A DNA stretch of 60,000 bases from Polytrichum commune (lineage: Eukaryota > Streptophyta > Polytrichopsida > Polytrichales > Polytrichaceae). Positions 30,501 to 42,323 of the stretch are shown in pieces. The stretch's first letter is position 1, and each line of letters starts with the position of its first letter. Where the stretch lies: contig OX485807.1 in assembly GCA_950295325.1 (NCBI GenBank), positions 9,701,001-9,761,000 of the forward strand, written 5' to 3'. The position numbers and the translations under genes were made by a program. The notes under the pieces are model-generated. The model was not told the origin of the DNA. It was given only the letters and a program-made list of their open reading frames with translations, and made no database searches.

Positions 30501-31649
30501 GATATCTTCTTTTTCTAGATTTCTATTCAGTTTGTGAGTATGAACCTTATGGTAGGACACCGGTGTAGCAAATAAATCAGAGCCTCCTTAATGATTGGTT
30601 TGTGGTTGTAAGTGATTGAAAATAAAAACCAACTTCGAACATTAGAGCGTGTGTAGGACGTCGAGATAATCTCAACGCCGCTTTGATCGCCTTCAACTAA
30701 CCATTTTTACCTCAAAACATGCTTGGAGTTTAATTGGTGTATTATAGGACATTGGTGTCCCACCATAAGGTTCATATGTACAATGTTTCATTAATTTCTC
30801 TCATATTGACACTCAACCACTTGCAGTTGCTTGGAAGTAGATAATATTGTAACAATTTCTCCTCTCAAATGTTTGTACATGATGTAACATGCATACAAGT
30901 ATGAAAACATGTATGATATGAGATCGTGAATATTGAAGAAAAATAATTGTTTGAAGGGTGGTTAATTAAGGCGCTTATGTTGAAGAAGATATTCAAAATT
31001 TCAAAAACTATGATATGTTATTGAGCATAATGGCAACATAGGCATAGTCCAAAATTTTGAAGAATGTGAATTTTAAAAGGCCATAGGGTTGCTAGATAGT
31101 ATGTAACAGCAAGGATGAGGTTTAGGAAGAATTCAAAACGGTTGGCCACCTCAACCAAATGTTGTTGGCCCTCCTCTCAAATCAGACCTCAACCCTTGAA
31201 AGCAATCTTCCACAACATGCCGTGGCCTTAATTGGCCCCATGGCCTTGCTATCGTTCTTTGACAATTCTAAACAAGCGGTGAAACCTAGATGGTGGAAAG
31301 AAATCCTTGTCTATAAACCAAGGTGTATGCTTGAATTACGGAGGCATGAATTTAGTGAGGTCAAATGAATTTTGAGAGGGTTTGTAGACTCATTTTATAG
31401 AAGGTCATGGGTAATTACGCGTGGCCTTAGAGGGACGAACAAATGATTGGCCATCACATTCCAAACTATCGTCACCTTTCATCCAAGTCATATTACAACC
31501 CCACCACTAATTCAAATGGGTCCTTGGAGGTCCCAAATCTTTATTGACATTATTTTGGAAATAGTTGCTTCCAAATATGCAAAATTCACATGCTGAGTCA
31601 GTGGTCAACAAACACATATGCATGCCCCAAAAAGTTTACAAAAATAAGG
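27566..31649. other. Long AT-rich spacer
   Basis: I see no gene. Open frames are under 160 codons, lack domains and occur on both strands at background frequency. The one structured spot is a short hairpin at 29,724-29,776. Confidence 0.45.
29724..29776. repeat. Short imperfect hairpin
   Basis: CCTCCCTAATATCACGCATG at 29,724-29,743 pairs with the reverse complement of CATGTGATATTAAGGAGG at 29,759-29,776, with about two mismatches and a 15-nt loop. Confidence 0.5.
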
Positions 31650-32199
31650 GGGAGGGGGGGGGGGGTAGATACGTAGATACCTCATTGGAAACCTAAATGA
31701 TGTGAGTGTGCTACTAAGAAAATTACCCCCTATATACGAGAAGTTTGTAAAGAAAAACAAATGTATACATACTAACAGAATGCTAGAAAATGGACTCATG
31801 TATTTATACTATATTTTCAATTTAATGTGATAATGCTTACGCTACGCATTACAAATATAAATATGACTTCAATAGACCTTTACTACACATAAAACCACTT
31901 TCACTTTCCAATGAGAAAGTCATTGAGCATTTTTTCATCCACAACATGTAACTCAACAATTGCTTTAAACAAACAAAGAGAATATCACAATAATTTAGCC
32001 ATAATTCGCAGAGAAAAACTCAAGGGAGTCCAAGAGCCTCCACTCCTCCTAGAAGCCAAATGCAAACCCTATCAATAATGGAGAGGGTAGTCATTGAGGA
32101 CTATTTCATATGATAACAATGGATGAAAATGTGAATAAGATGAAACTAACATATATGTTCTCAATTATTTCTTTGAAACTTAGGGCCCCCTTTTGTACA

Positions 32200-32204
32200 T
32201 CTAC
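32200..32204. repeat. Solo-LTR target duplication, left copy (TCTAC)
   Basis: TCTAC lies immediately before TGTGAG and again immediately after CTCACA at 33,979-33,983. The paralogous empty site near 36,983 carries the sequence once (as GTAGA). Confidence 0.9.
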
Positions 32205-33978
32205 TGTGAGCCCAAAAGGGTGCCCACATTTAGTCTTAGACCCTTGAAACGTTAGTTGATGCACTTTGAAGTAGCATGTTACTTCACAAAAATATAAAAA
32301 GAGTGAAATGTTAGTCTTAGAAGTACCATGTTGTAAGAGGCTAGGATGTGAGTTGTTATTGTGTTTTTACCTTCGGAAGGATTTGAGTGAATGAGGATAG
32401 GTAAGGAGAACTTGGATTGAGTAGTTAGTGAGTAGGCTAGTACAAATGGATGGAGACAACCAAAGTGACTCAAGAGGCAAGTGCATTCGAATTGGGATGA
32501 ATGGAGGATCACATGAAGCGCACAAGTGGACCACCTCATCATGGCCACTTAATGGGGAAGGCCCAAGGAAGAATGCAAGGTGGAGGATAAGCAAATTCTC
32601 AAAGCACCAATCAAATCACATCGTGGTTTGAATTAAGTGGTGAGCGACGATTTGGGAAAGTAAGGGGAGAAAGTTATGGCGGCGGAAAGCGAAGGAGGCT
32701 AAGTTTGGGTTGAAGCATCCCAAGTTTGGTAAAGTGTGGTAGGTAGAAAGCCAAGGCTAGTTAAATGTTCGAATTAGGATCTTTGTTGATCATTTGAGGG
32801 AGGAAGGCTTAGAAGATAGGATTGGCGCCTACTAAGTAGGAGGAAATCTCAAGGGCTTATCGTGAGCCTTGAGGGTGCTCACCCCCTCAAGCTTACTATA
32901 TAATCCCTCATTCTTCCCTCACTCATCCTCTCTTTCCTTTGTGCTCCAAGGCACCCCACGAGTTATAAGTGTGGGTGTGGGAAGCCATATTGGAGCACAT
33001 GTGTGTGCTTAGTTTTTAGTTTGAGAGCCAAGGCTTGTTAGCCTTGAAGAGGGCTTGACCTCTTGGTAGAATTAGTGTTGACGTGAAGGATTTTAAAGTT
33101 AATTCATGATTCCAATTTGTGGTACTTAAAGTTCATGTTTTGAATACACGTGGTTGCAAGTTCCATGTTTAAGAGTTGAGCACTTGATGTTGTGATGAGT
33201 GCAAAAATATACTTGTGTGGATTAGTTAGTCTTAGTGAAGTTAGGAAATTCTCTCTCCCCCTCTCCTCTCTAGGATTTTAGGATTTTAGGATTAGAGAAG
33301 AATTGTGTGATTAGAAAGGGGTTGTTAGTAGAATTAGGGAAATTAGGTAGGAAGATTAGTTAAGGGCTTGAATAATTAGTGAGGTAGTTGGGGATTACAA
33401 CTACAAAGTTGTGGGTTCATGAAGGAGCTGGGTTTATGAAGGAGCTGGGTTTGTTTAGTTAGAAAGTAAAGAGCTGGGTTTATGAAGGAGCTGGGTTTGT
33501 TTAGTTAGAAGCTAAGGAGCTGGGTTCATGAAGGAGCTGGGTTTATGAAGGAGCTGGGTTTATGAAGGAGCTAGGTTTATGTAATTAGAAAGTAAAGAGA
33601 TGGGTTCATGAAGGAGCTTAGTAGATAGCCTACCTAATTAGCTCATAGACAAGTAGTTAGTTACATTATGCTAGTTAGTGTTATGGTGGCTTTCACAAGT
33701 AAATGTATTTGAGATTGACTATAGAGAATAGTGTTTTTTTTAACACTTGCATCATCTCTTTAAAAATAAACCACGTGCACAAATTAATGGAGAATGTGGA
33801 GCACTCTCGCGATGGCAAGACAAAGGAAGCAAAGACCAAAGTTAAATCCAGGACCACTTGAAGGGTGAACCTTGCACTATGGACTCATCCAAGTCCAAAT
33901 CCAATACCGCGGAGGAATGTGAGCCCAAACCCACTACTCGGACTACGGACGCTTAAGGGTGGGGGGTTTGGCCTCACA
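32205..33978 (+). mobile_element. Solo LTR of the same Gypsy family, 1,774 bp
   Basis: It matches the LTRs at 14,544 and 22,323 almost base for base up to the minisatellite, and again over the last 140 bp (AGTTAAATCCAGGACCAC onward). In between, the minisatellite is shorter and a segment of about 220 bp (33,616-33,838) is present that both LTRs of the complete element lack. TCTAC flanks both sides. This is the expected product of LTR-LTR recombination removing the interior. Confidence 0.95.
33616..33838 (+). repeat. Solo-LTR-specific segment
   Basis: It lies between the shortened minisatellite and the common 3' part of the LTR. In the complete element the minisatellite runs directly into AGTTAAATCC at the same point. 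Either this is ancestral LTR sequence lost from the complete element, or an insertion into this copy. Confidence 0.6.
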
Positions 33979-33983
33979 TCTAC
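33979..33983. repeat. Solo-LTR target duplication, right copy (TCTAC)
   Basis: Direct repeat of 32,200-32,204. Confidence 0.9.
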
Positions 33984-34090
33984 CTATTTAAATGTACAAA
34001 CTAGAGAAAAATGATACCTCTATTCTATGTATATTATGTATGCTAATGCCTCAAAGAATACCCCTTGCGTTAAATTCGCTATTAAGTATA

Positions 34091-35039
34091 TTCTGACAAA
34101 TCACTTGTCCATAATTGATAAGGGATGTGCACTTGTGGGGACAAAAACTTCAAATGACAACATCAAATGCAACATCACAACAACCACAACTTTGAATGTT
34201 TGTATTCCATGTTTGCCAACCACCAGATTTGTGTAGTTTTGCGATCTAGTGTACGCCATAGCAGCGGTTGGAATTGTCCAAAATTCACACATAAATCCAA
34301 ATATACTTAAATCAATTTTTAGTTCATATTCTCATGTGGTATGAAGACGCCAATCAATGCTAGGAAGGGGGTGGGGCCATTCGCAAGTAATTAGGAAAAA
34401 AACAAAGTGAGTTAGTGTGAAAGGTCATTTAACAATATACTTCAACTTAATCATTAAAATATTGTCAAGTGATTGCATCCCAATTGCACAAATTCTAAAC
34501 ACATATAACACAATGTTTTTTGAAATACATAGAATTTTATTTTATTTTTCTATGTTAGTATAGGATTGCATCCCCAAACATCGCATGTAATGTTCCCTTA
34601 AATGTTTTCACTTGTGGCTTTGTAGTACGAGTTTAAAACATTATTAGGGAAGCACTTTAAAATTCTAAATGAATGTGGTACGTTGTATATGTGATATGGC
34701 TTGATCATACTTTCTCAAAGTGGAGCCCAAGGTTTCTCAAAACATGTAGGTGAACAAAGTTATGTGTTACATCCTTGAATCTACTCACATTTGATTATCA
34801 TGTTAATGTATACATGTTTTCCTTTTGCTCAAGTAAATACTCATGTTTGCTACCTTGCCATTGATGTGTGATCAAACTTTTCTCAACTTTGGAGTAAATT
34901 TGTATGATAGAAAAAAAAAGGCCCATGATTTATGAATAATTTATGGTACTCATTGACCACCAACATTACCAAAGTTGGTCTATGATGTTTATGTCCAAAA
35001 ACTTTTATGGGGGATCAAGGTGGATTAAGTGTGAGGCTA
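34091..35039. other. Spacer
   Basis: No gene or clear repeat was seen. Confidence 0.4.
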
Positions 35040-35800
35040 AGAGAGCCCCAAAAAAAAGCCATCACCGCCACGAGCCATACAATTTTCGCGTTCCCTCCCA
35101 ACATTAAAACCAACATTCAACATTGCCAACATTGCTTACAATGTTGTGGTCAAAACTCGTTTGGGGTCTTGGTGAATTATTAGGTTGAAAATGAGGTTGG
35201 AAGGCGACCCAAAAAGCCATGGCCGGTGGCGGCCATACATTTTGGCCTTCCTTTCCAACATTGGACGCAACTCTTAGCATTGTTAGCAATGGTTTATGGC
35301 ATTTTGGTCCAAGTGTTTTTGGGGTCTTGGTGGATTGTTGAGTTCCATACAAGGTTGGGAGGGGACCTAGAAAGCCATAGCTACGGTGGCCATACGTTTT
35401 GGCCTTCCATCATGGTGTTAGAAATGGCCCTCAACATTGCCAACAATAGTTTATGGCATTTTGGTCCAAACTTTTTTTTCTTCTTCTAAGATTATGGTGG
35501 AGTTAGATATTGAGTGTGGGTCTAGGAAGAAAACCAAAGAACATGGCCGCCAACGGCCATGAATGTTGGCCTTCCTTTCCAACATTGGAAACGGCCCTCA
35601 ACACCGCCAACGTCGGTTTATGGCATTTTGGTCCAATCTATTTGGGGGTCTTTGTGGCTTTAGACATTGAATATGATTCTAGAAGGGAACCCCCCCATAA
35701 AATATGGCCGCCAATAGCCATACAATTTTTCCTTCCCTTACAATGTTGGACCAACCTCAACACTAAGCAATGTTGGTTTATGGGGTTCTTGGTGTCATGT
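35040..35800 (+). repeat. Diverged tandem array, about five units of 158-164 bp
   Basis: Landmarks recur at about 35,057, 35,215, 35,373, 35,537 and 35,697: a GCCAT...GGCCATAC block, 'TTGGCCTTCC', 'CAACATTG', 'TTTATGGCATTTTGGTCCAA' and 'GGGGTCTTGGTGG'. Similarity decays towards both ends. Frames through it give repeated peptide-like stretches that follow from the DNA repeat and contain stops, so it is probably non-coding satellite-like DNA. Confidence 0.75.
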
Positions 35801-36515
35801 ACCTCAATCGCTCATAAATAATACAATAAACATCTACACTCAATAAAATAATTATGAACTTTCAATGGACTTTAATATAAAACTTCACCAAAAATCTTTA
35901 TAATTATCTATTTTGTAGATTTTGTGTATCCACTTGTAAGATAGTTTCAAGTTCCCCTAACAACTCTCCCTCTGGAGCTACCTTAGGAAGCTCATGCAAT
36001 ACATTATCTAGCCCTTGTATAAAATTCATTCATGAGTTGTCTAGCTCATTTCTACCTTTGCAGTTGTATGACTCCAATTACCATCTACTCATATACTAAA
36101 TACATTAATACATCAAAGTATGGTTAGTCATCATACTTCCTAAGTCAATAAATCATTCAATAAATATCTCAATCAAGGTACCACTAGGGTACATCACATT
36201 TGGTCCAAATGATTTTGGGTGAAAGTATTTAATATTTAATATGAGGATTCTTTTCCAAAATTTTAGTTATTTGCAGTGATATATATAAATGACTTTCCAC
36301 CTTCAGTATGTTGGAAAGGTTTATTTAAATTTTCTTTTATATATGTTTCATGAATATATGTCTTAGATGCTTATTAACTTGGGCTAGAGGTAGGGCCATG
36401 CATTGGGAGGTAAGGGAAATTGTCACAATTCTTGGTAGCTATACAAAAATCCCCCCCCCCCCATTTTCATATGACATGGGAGAAGGGGGCAAGAGAATGA
36501 GGACTGGCATGTAAA
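35801..36515. other. Spacer with a poly(C) run
   Basis: No gene was seen. Twelve C lie at 36,451-36,462. Confidence 0.4.
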
Positions 36516-36645
36516 GTACACTAAATATAATATGTGGTGTCACCAATTGTAATTGTCTTTCTCAATACTAATTGTAACCACGGTGTAGTGTCACCAACAC
36601 TAAATGTTAACCCAACATTATTTGTCATTCCTTGTAATTGTAATC
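36516..36645. repeat. Short dispersed repeat, copy 1
   Basis: It shares GTAA(A)CCACGGT(G/A)TAGT(G/A)TCACCAACACT and TGTTAACCCAACATTATTTG with 37,546-37,645. Its TAGTG ends recall the CACTA-like family. Confidence 0.55.
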
Positions 36646-36889
36646 ATCCATGACAATATTTCATCATAAGTTGATGACAAGAGAAGTTATGGTTTTAGGA
36701 AACTAAGTGAAAGAAATATGAGTGCAACTGCACCTATCTAATATAATATAATTCATTGATTTCATTATTCTTGACAACTTGAAACCAAATTAATGAACTT
36801 TATTTCCAACTCTCTAAAATACCTTAAATATCTAGGGGGGGGGGGTTGTGGACTTTGCGTACTGCATACAAACTATCATGAGTGTAAAA

Positions 36890-37485
36890 AAGGGTATTAT
36901 TTGAGACATTAGCATAATAGTATACATTTAAAAAGGCTATTACTAATTTTGAATATAAAGGTAGATGTATGAAAGGGGACCCTAAGGTCTTGAGAAAAAC
37001 TTAACAATAGATGTGCTAGTTTTCATCCAATACACATTTTCATTCATTATTTTCATATCGTAGTTGTCCTCGATGACTACCTTGTTCATTCTTGTTAGGG
37101 TTTGCAACTAGGTTTTTTTTTTTTTTTTTTTACACATGAGGCTCTTGAAGTGTCCGTGGGTTCCCTAGAGTTTGGCTCCACATGTTAAGGCTAAAATATT
37201 GTGCACTTCTCTTCGTTTGTTTGATGCAATTGTTGAGTTACATGCTTATTGGAAAGTGAAAATGGGTTCTACATGTAATAAAGGGCCTATGTAATTCGTG
37301 ATGGATAATTTGTATACTTAGTGGAGGCATCTATCATATTATATGAAAAAGTTCAATATAAATACATGTGTCTATTTTCTAGCATGTTGTTAATACATAT
37401 ATATTTGTAGTTCAATACAGGGAGTTTAATTTCATAATGGCCCACATGTCACTTAGGTTTCCAACGAAGAATCCATCCCCCAATT
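36890..37485 (+). repeat. Dispersed repeat, uninterrupted paralogue (empty site)
   Basis: Reverse-complement relative of 31,650-34,090 without the solo LTR. GGTAGATGTA near 36,980-36,990 is the unduplicated target. A T tract of about 20 bases near 37,112-37,131 is an expansion that the other copy lacks. Confidence 0.7.
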
Positions 37486-37545
37486 AAGCATAGTTTACCA
37501 AAGAAAAATAAAATCAATATGTGATTTCGTCTTCAAAGTGACCTA

Positions 37546-37645
37546 CACCAAATACCACATTAGTGTCATCAATTCTAATTGTAAACCACGGTATAGTATC
37601 ACCAACACTGAATGTTAACCCAACATTATTTGTCTCCTTGTAACT
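37546..37645. repeat. Short dispersed repeat, copy 2
   Basis: Relative of 36,516-36,645 in the same orientation, about 1 kb away. The two flank the dispersed repeat at 36,890-37,485. Confidence 0.55.
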
Positions 37646-40600
37646 TTTGAGAGGATTATAGATTTTATTGTTTTGCAATTTATGTCACTTACCAAGTGAT
37701 TTTTCATCCAAATTTCAATCATCCCTCGGGGGGGGGGCAGTGTGTTAAAATGTTAAGGATATAGGTGCAAACAACCACTATTTTATAGGGGGGTATTACT
37801 TTCAACTTTTTTTTTTCACATGCTATCATTATGTAAATTTGTACTTTGGGTTAATAGAAAAATGGCTTGCATTACTTATAATTCCAAATTACTTATTATT
37901 CCATACCCTATAGTACTTTAAAGATGTCCAATGCCATTTTTGATACCCTATATTACTCTTAAGTCCATTTATAAATTTTTGCCCCCGTGTTTTAAAAATA
38001 CCCTATCATTTGTTCGCACGTATATTGCTACTCCAACCAATGACTACCCCCCCCCCCCCCCCCCGAGAATCATCCAAGACCATGTATTATCACAAGTTGA
38101 TCACAAGAGAATGTATGGTTTTGACCAATGGATGAACTCATCCATCATCCATGACAGTGTTTGTAAACTTATTCATAAGAAGTGTCATCCGAAAAGATAC
38201 CATAGTGACATTAAATACTGCATGAAAGTAAACATCATATTTACTGTACTTCGTAAGCAAAGTTTCCCTTGCAGAGTTCGTGAGAGGTATTAATAATCAC
38301 ATATTGAACATTTTAAGACAAAAAAACCTCAAATAGGTAGCTCATGTTTGATCCTTTTTTTTTTTTTTTTCATCATCTTGATATTCTATCCAGACTATGC
38401 ATTACATTGCATGACATTATCATTACATTGTTCACTACTCATTGTTCGTGGTTTGAGAAGTTTCTTCGTAGGATCATGCTTTGTGGCAATATATGTCACG
38501 TTAGATTATTTCTCATTTGCCTGTGATTGTTTATAACCGCGACACTTACACATGCATGTGTTCATGTGTGAAGCCAGCTAGCTAAGGCTCCAATAGTTGC
38601 CACGTGGTAGGGTAGGCCTATGATGTACTAATGTATTGATAATTAGACTATTGATAATGAATTGAAGCCACGTAATCTATGGCAAGGTTCCCATCCACTT
38701 CCCCAAGTACATCATATCGGTGGTAGAGTGAAAAAATTTACTTCTTAACCAATAGGCTTTTGAAAATGCAGGAGTAAGCCCATTGCTTTGGAATATTATT
38801 ATTATTATTTATGAATATTGAATTTATAGATTTATGACATAATTTAGGCTAATTTATCTTAAGATAATTAAGAATATATGCATAGAACTTAAGGCCTTAG
38901 AATAGAAATGCCCACATCATCCAAAAAATGAAGTGTATTGTTGAAACATGTGACACGGTGAAATGAGAAGGTGACCAAACATTTGTTTTGTTGGGGTTCA
39001 CAATATTCTATCTTGTTTGGCAACAAGTATGTAACAATCAAATTGTGGCAACTGTAGACAAAGCATATTCCTAGCACATAACACTTGTGGATACATGATA
39101 TGTGAATATTGCCTCTATAATAACCAAGATGCCATATTTTACTAAAAATAAATTGAATGTTTAATATAACAAGAAAACGGTGTATACAACTTTGATATAC
39201 ATTTCATATCTATTTTATTAGCATCTCCAACCGTGCAAAAAAATCAATTGTACCTTGATTTACTTAAATATGCCATTCCATAACAACGTTTGGTTTGGAT
39301 ATTGGGTAGCATGTTCCAAAACTTTTTCTTTTTTGCGGGAACCCCCAAAAAACACAATTTTTTTGGGGCAACCCATAAAAAAATGAAATCCTTGGGGCAA
39401 CCTTCAAACAAAATTTGAAGGTCTAAATATAATCATTTAAGTCCATGGATTTAGGTCACTACTAATGCTCATATCCTAGCTTTGCTCGTAAGGTAGTCAC
39501 TCCTATTTTTAACATTTTGATTAGTTTGGGCACTTAGCGTGATTCAATTTAGGTGTCAATTATCTCATTGGATTGACCTTTTGAATTGGCTTTGCAAGCC
39601 ATGTGACTCGAAATATTAGGATAACATCTCAATGTCTTATGGGATTTTCAAGTCAAAATTTTGTAAAACTTGTTAGGGCCCACTTATGGTCATACACAAC
39701 TATACATCTGTGCTACTCATTTAGGCAATATGCAACCTTTTTGTGTTGGATAAGGTGCTTCGCCGCGAGTAAGTTGTTATGTTCTTTACCCGAACCACAC
39801 AATTGGCATGCCACACTTGCTTCCCATGCCTTACACATAGTTCATTAAAGTGTGAAAGTGGCAAATCCTGGGCCCTACCTATGTCGGAGCCCCCAATCAC
39901 TTGTCTCCATCTCGTGCTCCATCTTAGTGTGATCTGCATTGGAGTTGTCGTGTGTGCACATAGGTCATGCTATGCCTCCACTTCATTTAACCATTTTTTT
40001 GGAAAGTGTGAAATGCATGTCATGTGTCAGTACTACCCATAATTTAGGTGTCTATAATAGGTCACAACTTGAAGTAGAATTACTTCTTTTTTTTCTTCCC
40101 AATATTGTATCTTAAAACTAGTGGAATTTATAGACTTTTGTAGGTCTCACAAAAACACATAATTGTAATTCGGATCCTTAGTTCACCTATTCCTAACATT
40201 TGGTTTAATTGGGGTATAGTAGATAGGATTTCGTTAATGTGTTCATTCCTTGCATTAGTCTTATAAAATCAATTTGAAAGTCATGCAACTCAAAATATCT
40301 TGACCACATCTCAATTACCATAGGTTGATAGCATGATGTGTGGAAAATAATGCAAAATAATTAAGCCTAATTTTTTGGGAGTACATTGGGCTAGATGCCC
40401 TAATTGAAAGAAGAAATCACCATCAAAATGCCTAAATTTAGGATATCCTCCATTCTTCCCAAGGTGATCTCTCTCAACTTGGGCATTGAAAACTTCAATA
40501 TTACTTGCAACGCTCAATTAATTTTTATAGTTGTCATTGTCATGGCTCTTAGCCATGCTTGCAAATTCTCAAACAATCTCTACCTAACATGAGCAAAAAA

Positions 40601-41041
40601 TGACATAAAGCATTGTTCACAACCCTAATTAGTACACTAAGATAGATTAACCTAATCCCTCAAGGCTAACATTGCATACTTAGCTACAATGAATGAATGA
40701 AATATAATACACGAATTGATATGTAGGATATCCTACATGCCTAAATGAATAAATATACACTTAAATATTTGTCTAATTGGTCATAATTGTATTTGTGGAC
40801 CACCTAAGCCATTTTTTGTAAGGGCAAAATCTACCCAACCTACTATCAATCTATGGTAGTCTCTAGTCACTCGATGCACTCCTCTCCAATTAACACGGCT
40901 AAGTTACACTCTTTGAGGCTTGCACGGAGGCATGTCACCAAGTTGACGTTATTTGGCCAAAGTATTTAATTATTACAACAATAAGACAACCAATATTGTA
41001 ACTTGGATCTTTGAACCTTTGGAGCAAATGATCAGTGTTCA
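37646..41041. other. Long AT-rich spacer
   Basis: No gene was supported. Homopolymer runs include G at 37,728-37,737 and C at 38,047-38,064 (18 bases). A perfect 18-bp palindrome, ATGTAGGATATCCTACAT, lies near 40,720. Confidence 0.45.
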
Positions 41042-41208
41042 TTCATTGGATAGTATAGTTTCCCCTCTATTAGTGTTACCCCCACAAGTGTCAACATTTC
41101 TATCACAAGGTAAATTTTTAGAATGTAATAGGAAAAATTACCTTGTAATAGAAATGTTAACATTTATGGAGGTAACATTTATAGAAGGTGAACTATATTA
41201 CCAATCAA
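41042..41208. repeat. Long hairpin, arms of about 75-78 nt
   Basis: The inner stem is nearly perfect: AACATTTCTAT(C)ACAAGG at 41,093 onward pairs with CCTTGTAATAGAAATGTT ending at 41,158, with a 13-nt loop at 41,120-41,132. Pairing continues outward through GTTACC/GGTAAC (41,075 and 41,171) and AGTATAGTTT/GAACTATATT, to about 41,042 and 41,208. The shape resembles a young plant microRNA precursor or a small foldback MITE. Confidence 0.6.
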
Positions 41209-41870
41209 ACCCTAATTAAGTATTGCATCATATTAGAGAGGCAAAACCCATGTTTCTAAATATATATTAGAGTTATCCATAAAGTCCCTCAAAGAGGGAT
41301 GAACCCATGGGTTTGATGCTTCTTTGCAAAAACTATTTATTGAAATCTCCTTAGCGCATCATGTATTGAAGCTTATTTTAAAAGTTGGATGCAAATTTTG
41401 GGATCTCCTTTTTGCATCTCTCAAACTTTGAGAGAATTTTAGAATCTAAAATAGGGTATGCACATGGGACCCGCTAACCTAAATCTTGGATCGGTCTAAA
41501 CAAGGCTAGTTTGGCCCACCCATCCTAATAGGACAAGCTAAGAAGTTGGGTTTTTAACTTGACACCACTCTTTGTGTATGATCTTTAAGCATTAAGAAAA
41601 CTTAGGGTGACTTTGTGTTAATTCTCACAAACTTAAAAGTTTAGGACTAAACCCATGATTTCATTTGCTTTACGTTCTGAACAACTCTATTGTGTGCTTG
41701 CTTGCCCTCCAAAACAAGGCCCTAGGGCTTGGTATGTACTTTATGAAACAAAGCCTCATAACCAAATGCATATATAAACGGGATACAAACAACAACAAAC
41801 AAGCTCCTTTAAAGTTACCTTATGCATCATCTTGTCACTTGACAAACCCCTAAGTTCATAAGAAGCCAAA

Positions 41871-42240
41871 AATTGGTAACATGAGAGTTATCTATTAATT
41901 CAACTGTAGTTTTGATTGGGAGTTGGTTTTGTTGCATACGATACTTTCCATGTTTGGTACTTTTTTAGTACATGCTTGAAGTTGGTGTGGAGGTTTGAAT
42001 GAATAACTTTCTATATTGGTTCGTCGAGGGCCAAACTCAATTTAGCATGTCAAGAGGTGCCAAAATGAGTTTGGCTCCCAATGAACCGACATAGAATGTT
42101 ATGCGTTCAAACCTCCATATTCGTCTCCGAGCACACACCCAAAACTCACCAAACATGGAAGTTTTGTATGCAAAGCAACAAACTCTTGATCAAAAAACCT
42201 TTGTTCGAATTAACAAATAACTCTATTGTTAGTGTTGGAA
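41871..42240. mobile_element. Foldback element, arms of about 175 bp
   Basis: The left arm (41,871-42,043) and the right arm (42,062-42,240) are inverted copies about 80 percent alike around an 18-bp loop. Paired blocks: GAGTTAT(C/T)T(A/G)TTAATTC, TTTGTTGC...CATAC, TTCCATGTTTGG, GGAGGTTTGAA and GCCAAACTCA. Almost the whole element is stem. No coding capacity. Probably a non-autonomous DNA element. Confidence 0.7.
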
Positions 42241-42272
42241 AAGTATATGATTTTGCAACAATTCTCAAAGCA

Positions 42273-42323
42273 ATTATTATTATTATTATTATTATTATTA
42301 GTAGTAGTAGTAGTAGTAGTAGT
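42273..42323. repeat. Compound microsatellite (ATT)n(AGT)n
   Basis: ATT units to about 42,300 switch directly to AGT units to 42,323, the type of compound repeat produced by slippage plus one substitution. Confidence 0.95.

Larger units (their letters stand above)
31650..34090 (-). repeat. Dispersed repeat, split by a solo LTR
   Basis: The parts 31,650-32,199 and 33,984-34,090 are, together, the reverse complement of about 36,890-37,485. Matching blocks include GAGGCTCTTG, AATTGTTGAGTTACATG, CATTTTCTAGCAT, TGACTACC...TAGGGTTTGCA and TTTGAG(A/G)CATTAGCATA. The paralogue has no LTR, so it shows the site before insertion. Function unknown. Confidence 0.7.

Noticed and set aside
35040-35800. Regularly spaced repeats that might suggest a CRISPR array
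   Set aside because: Units are about 160 bp and diverged throughout, with no short identical repeats and unique spacers. The window is eukaryotic.
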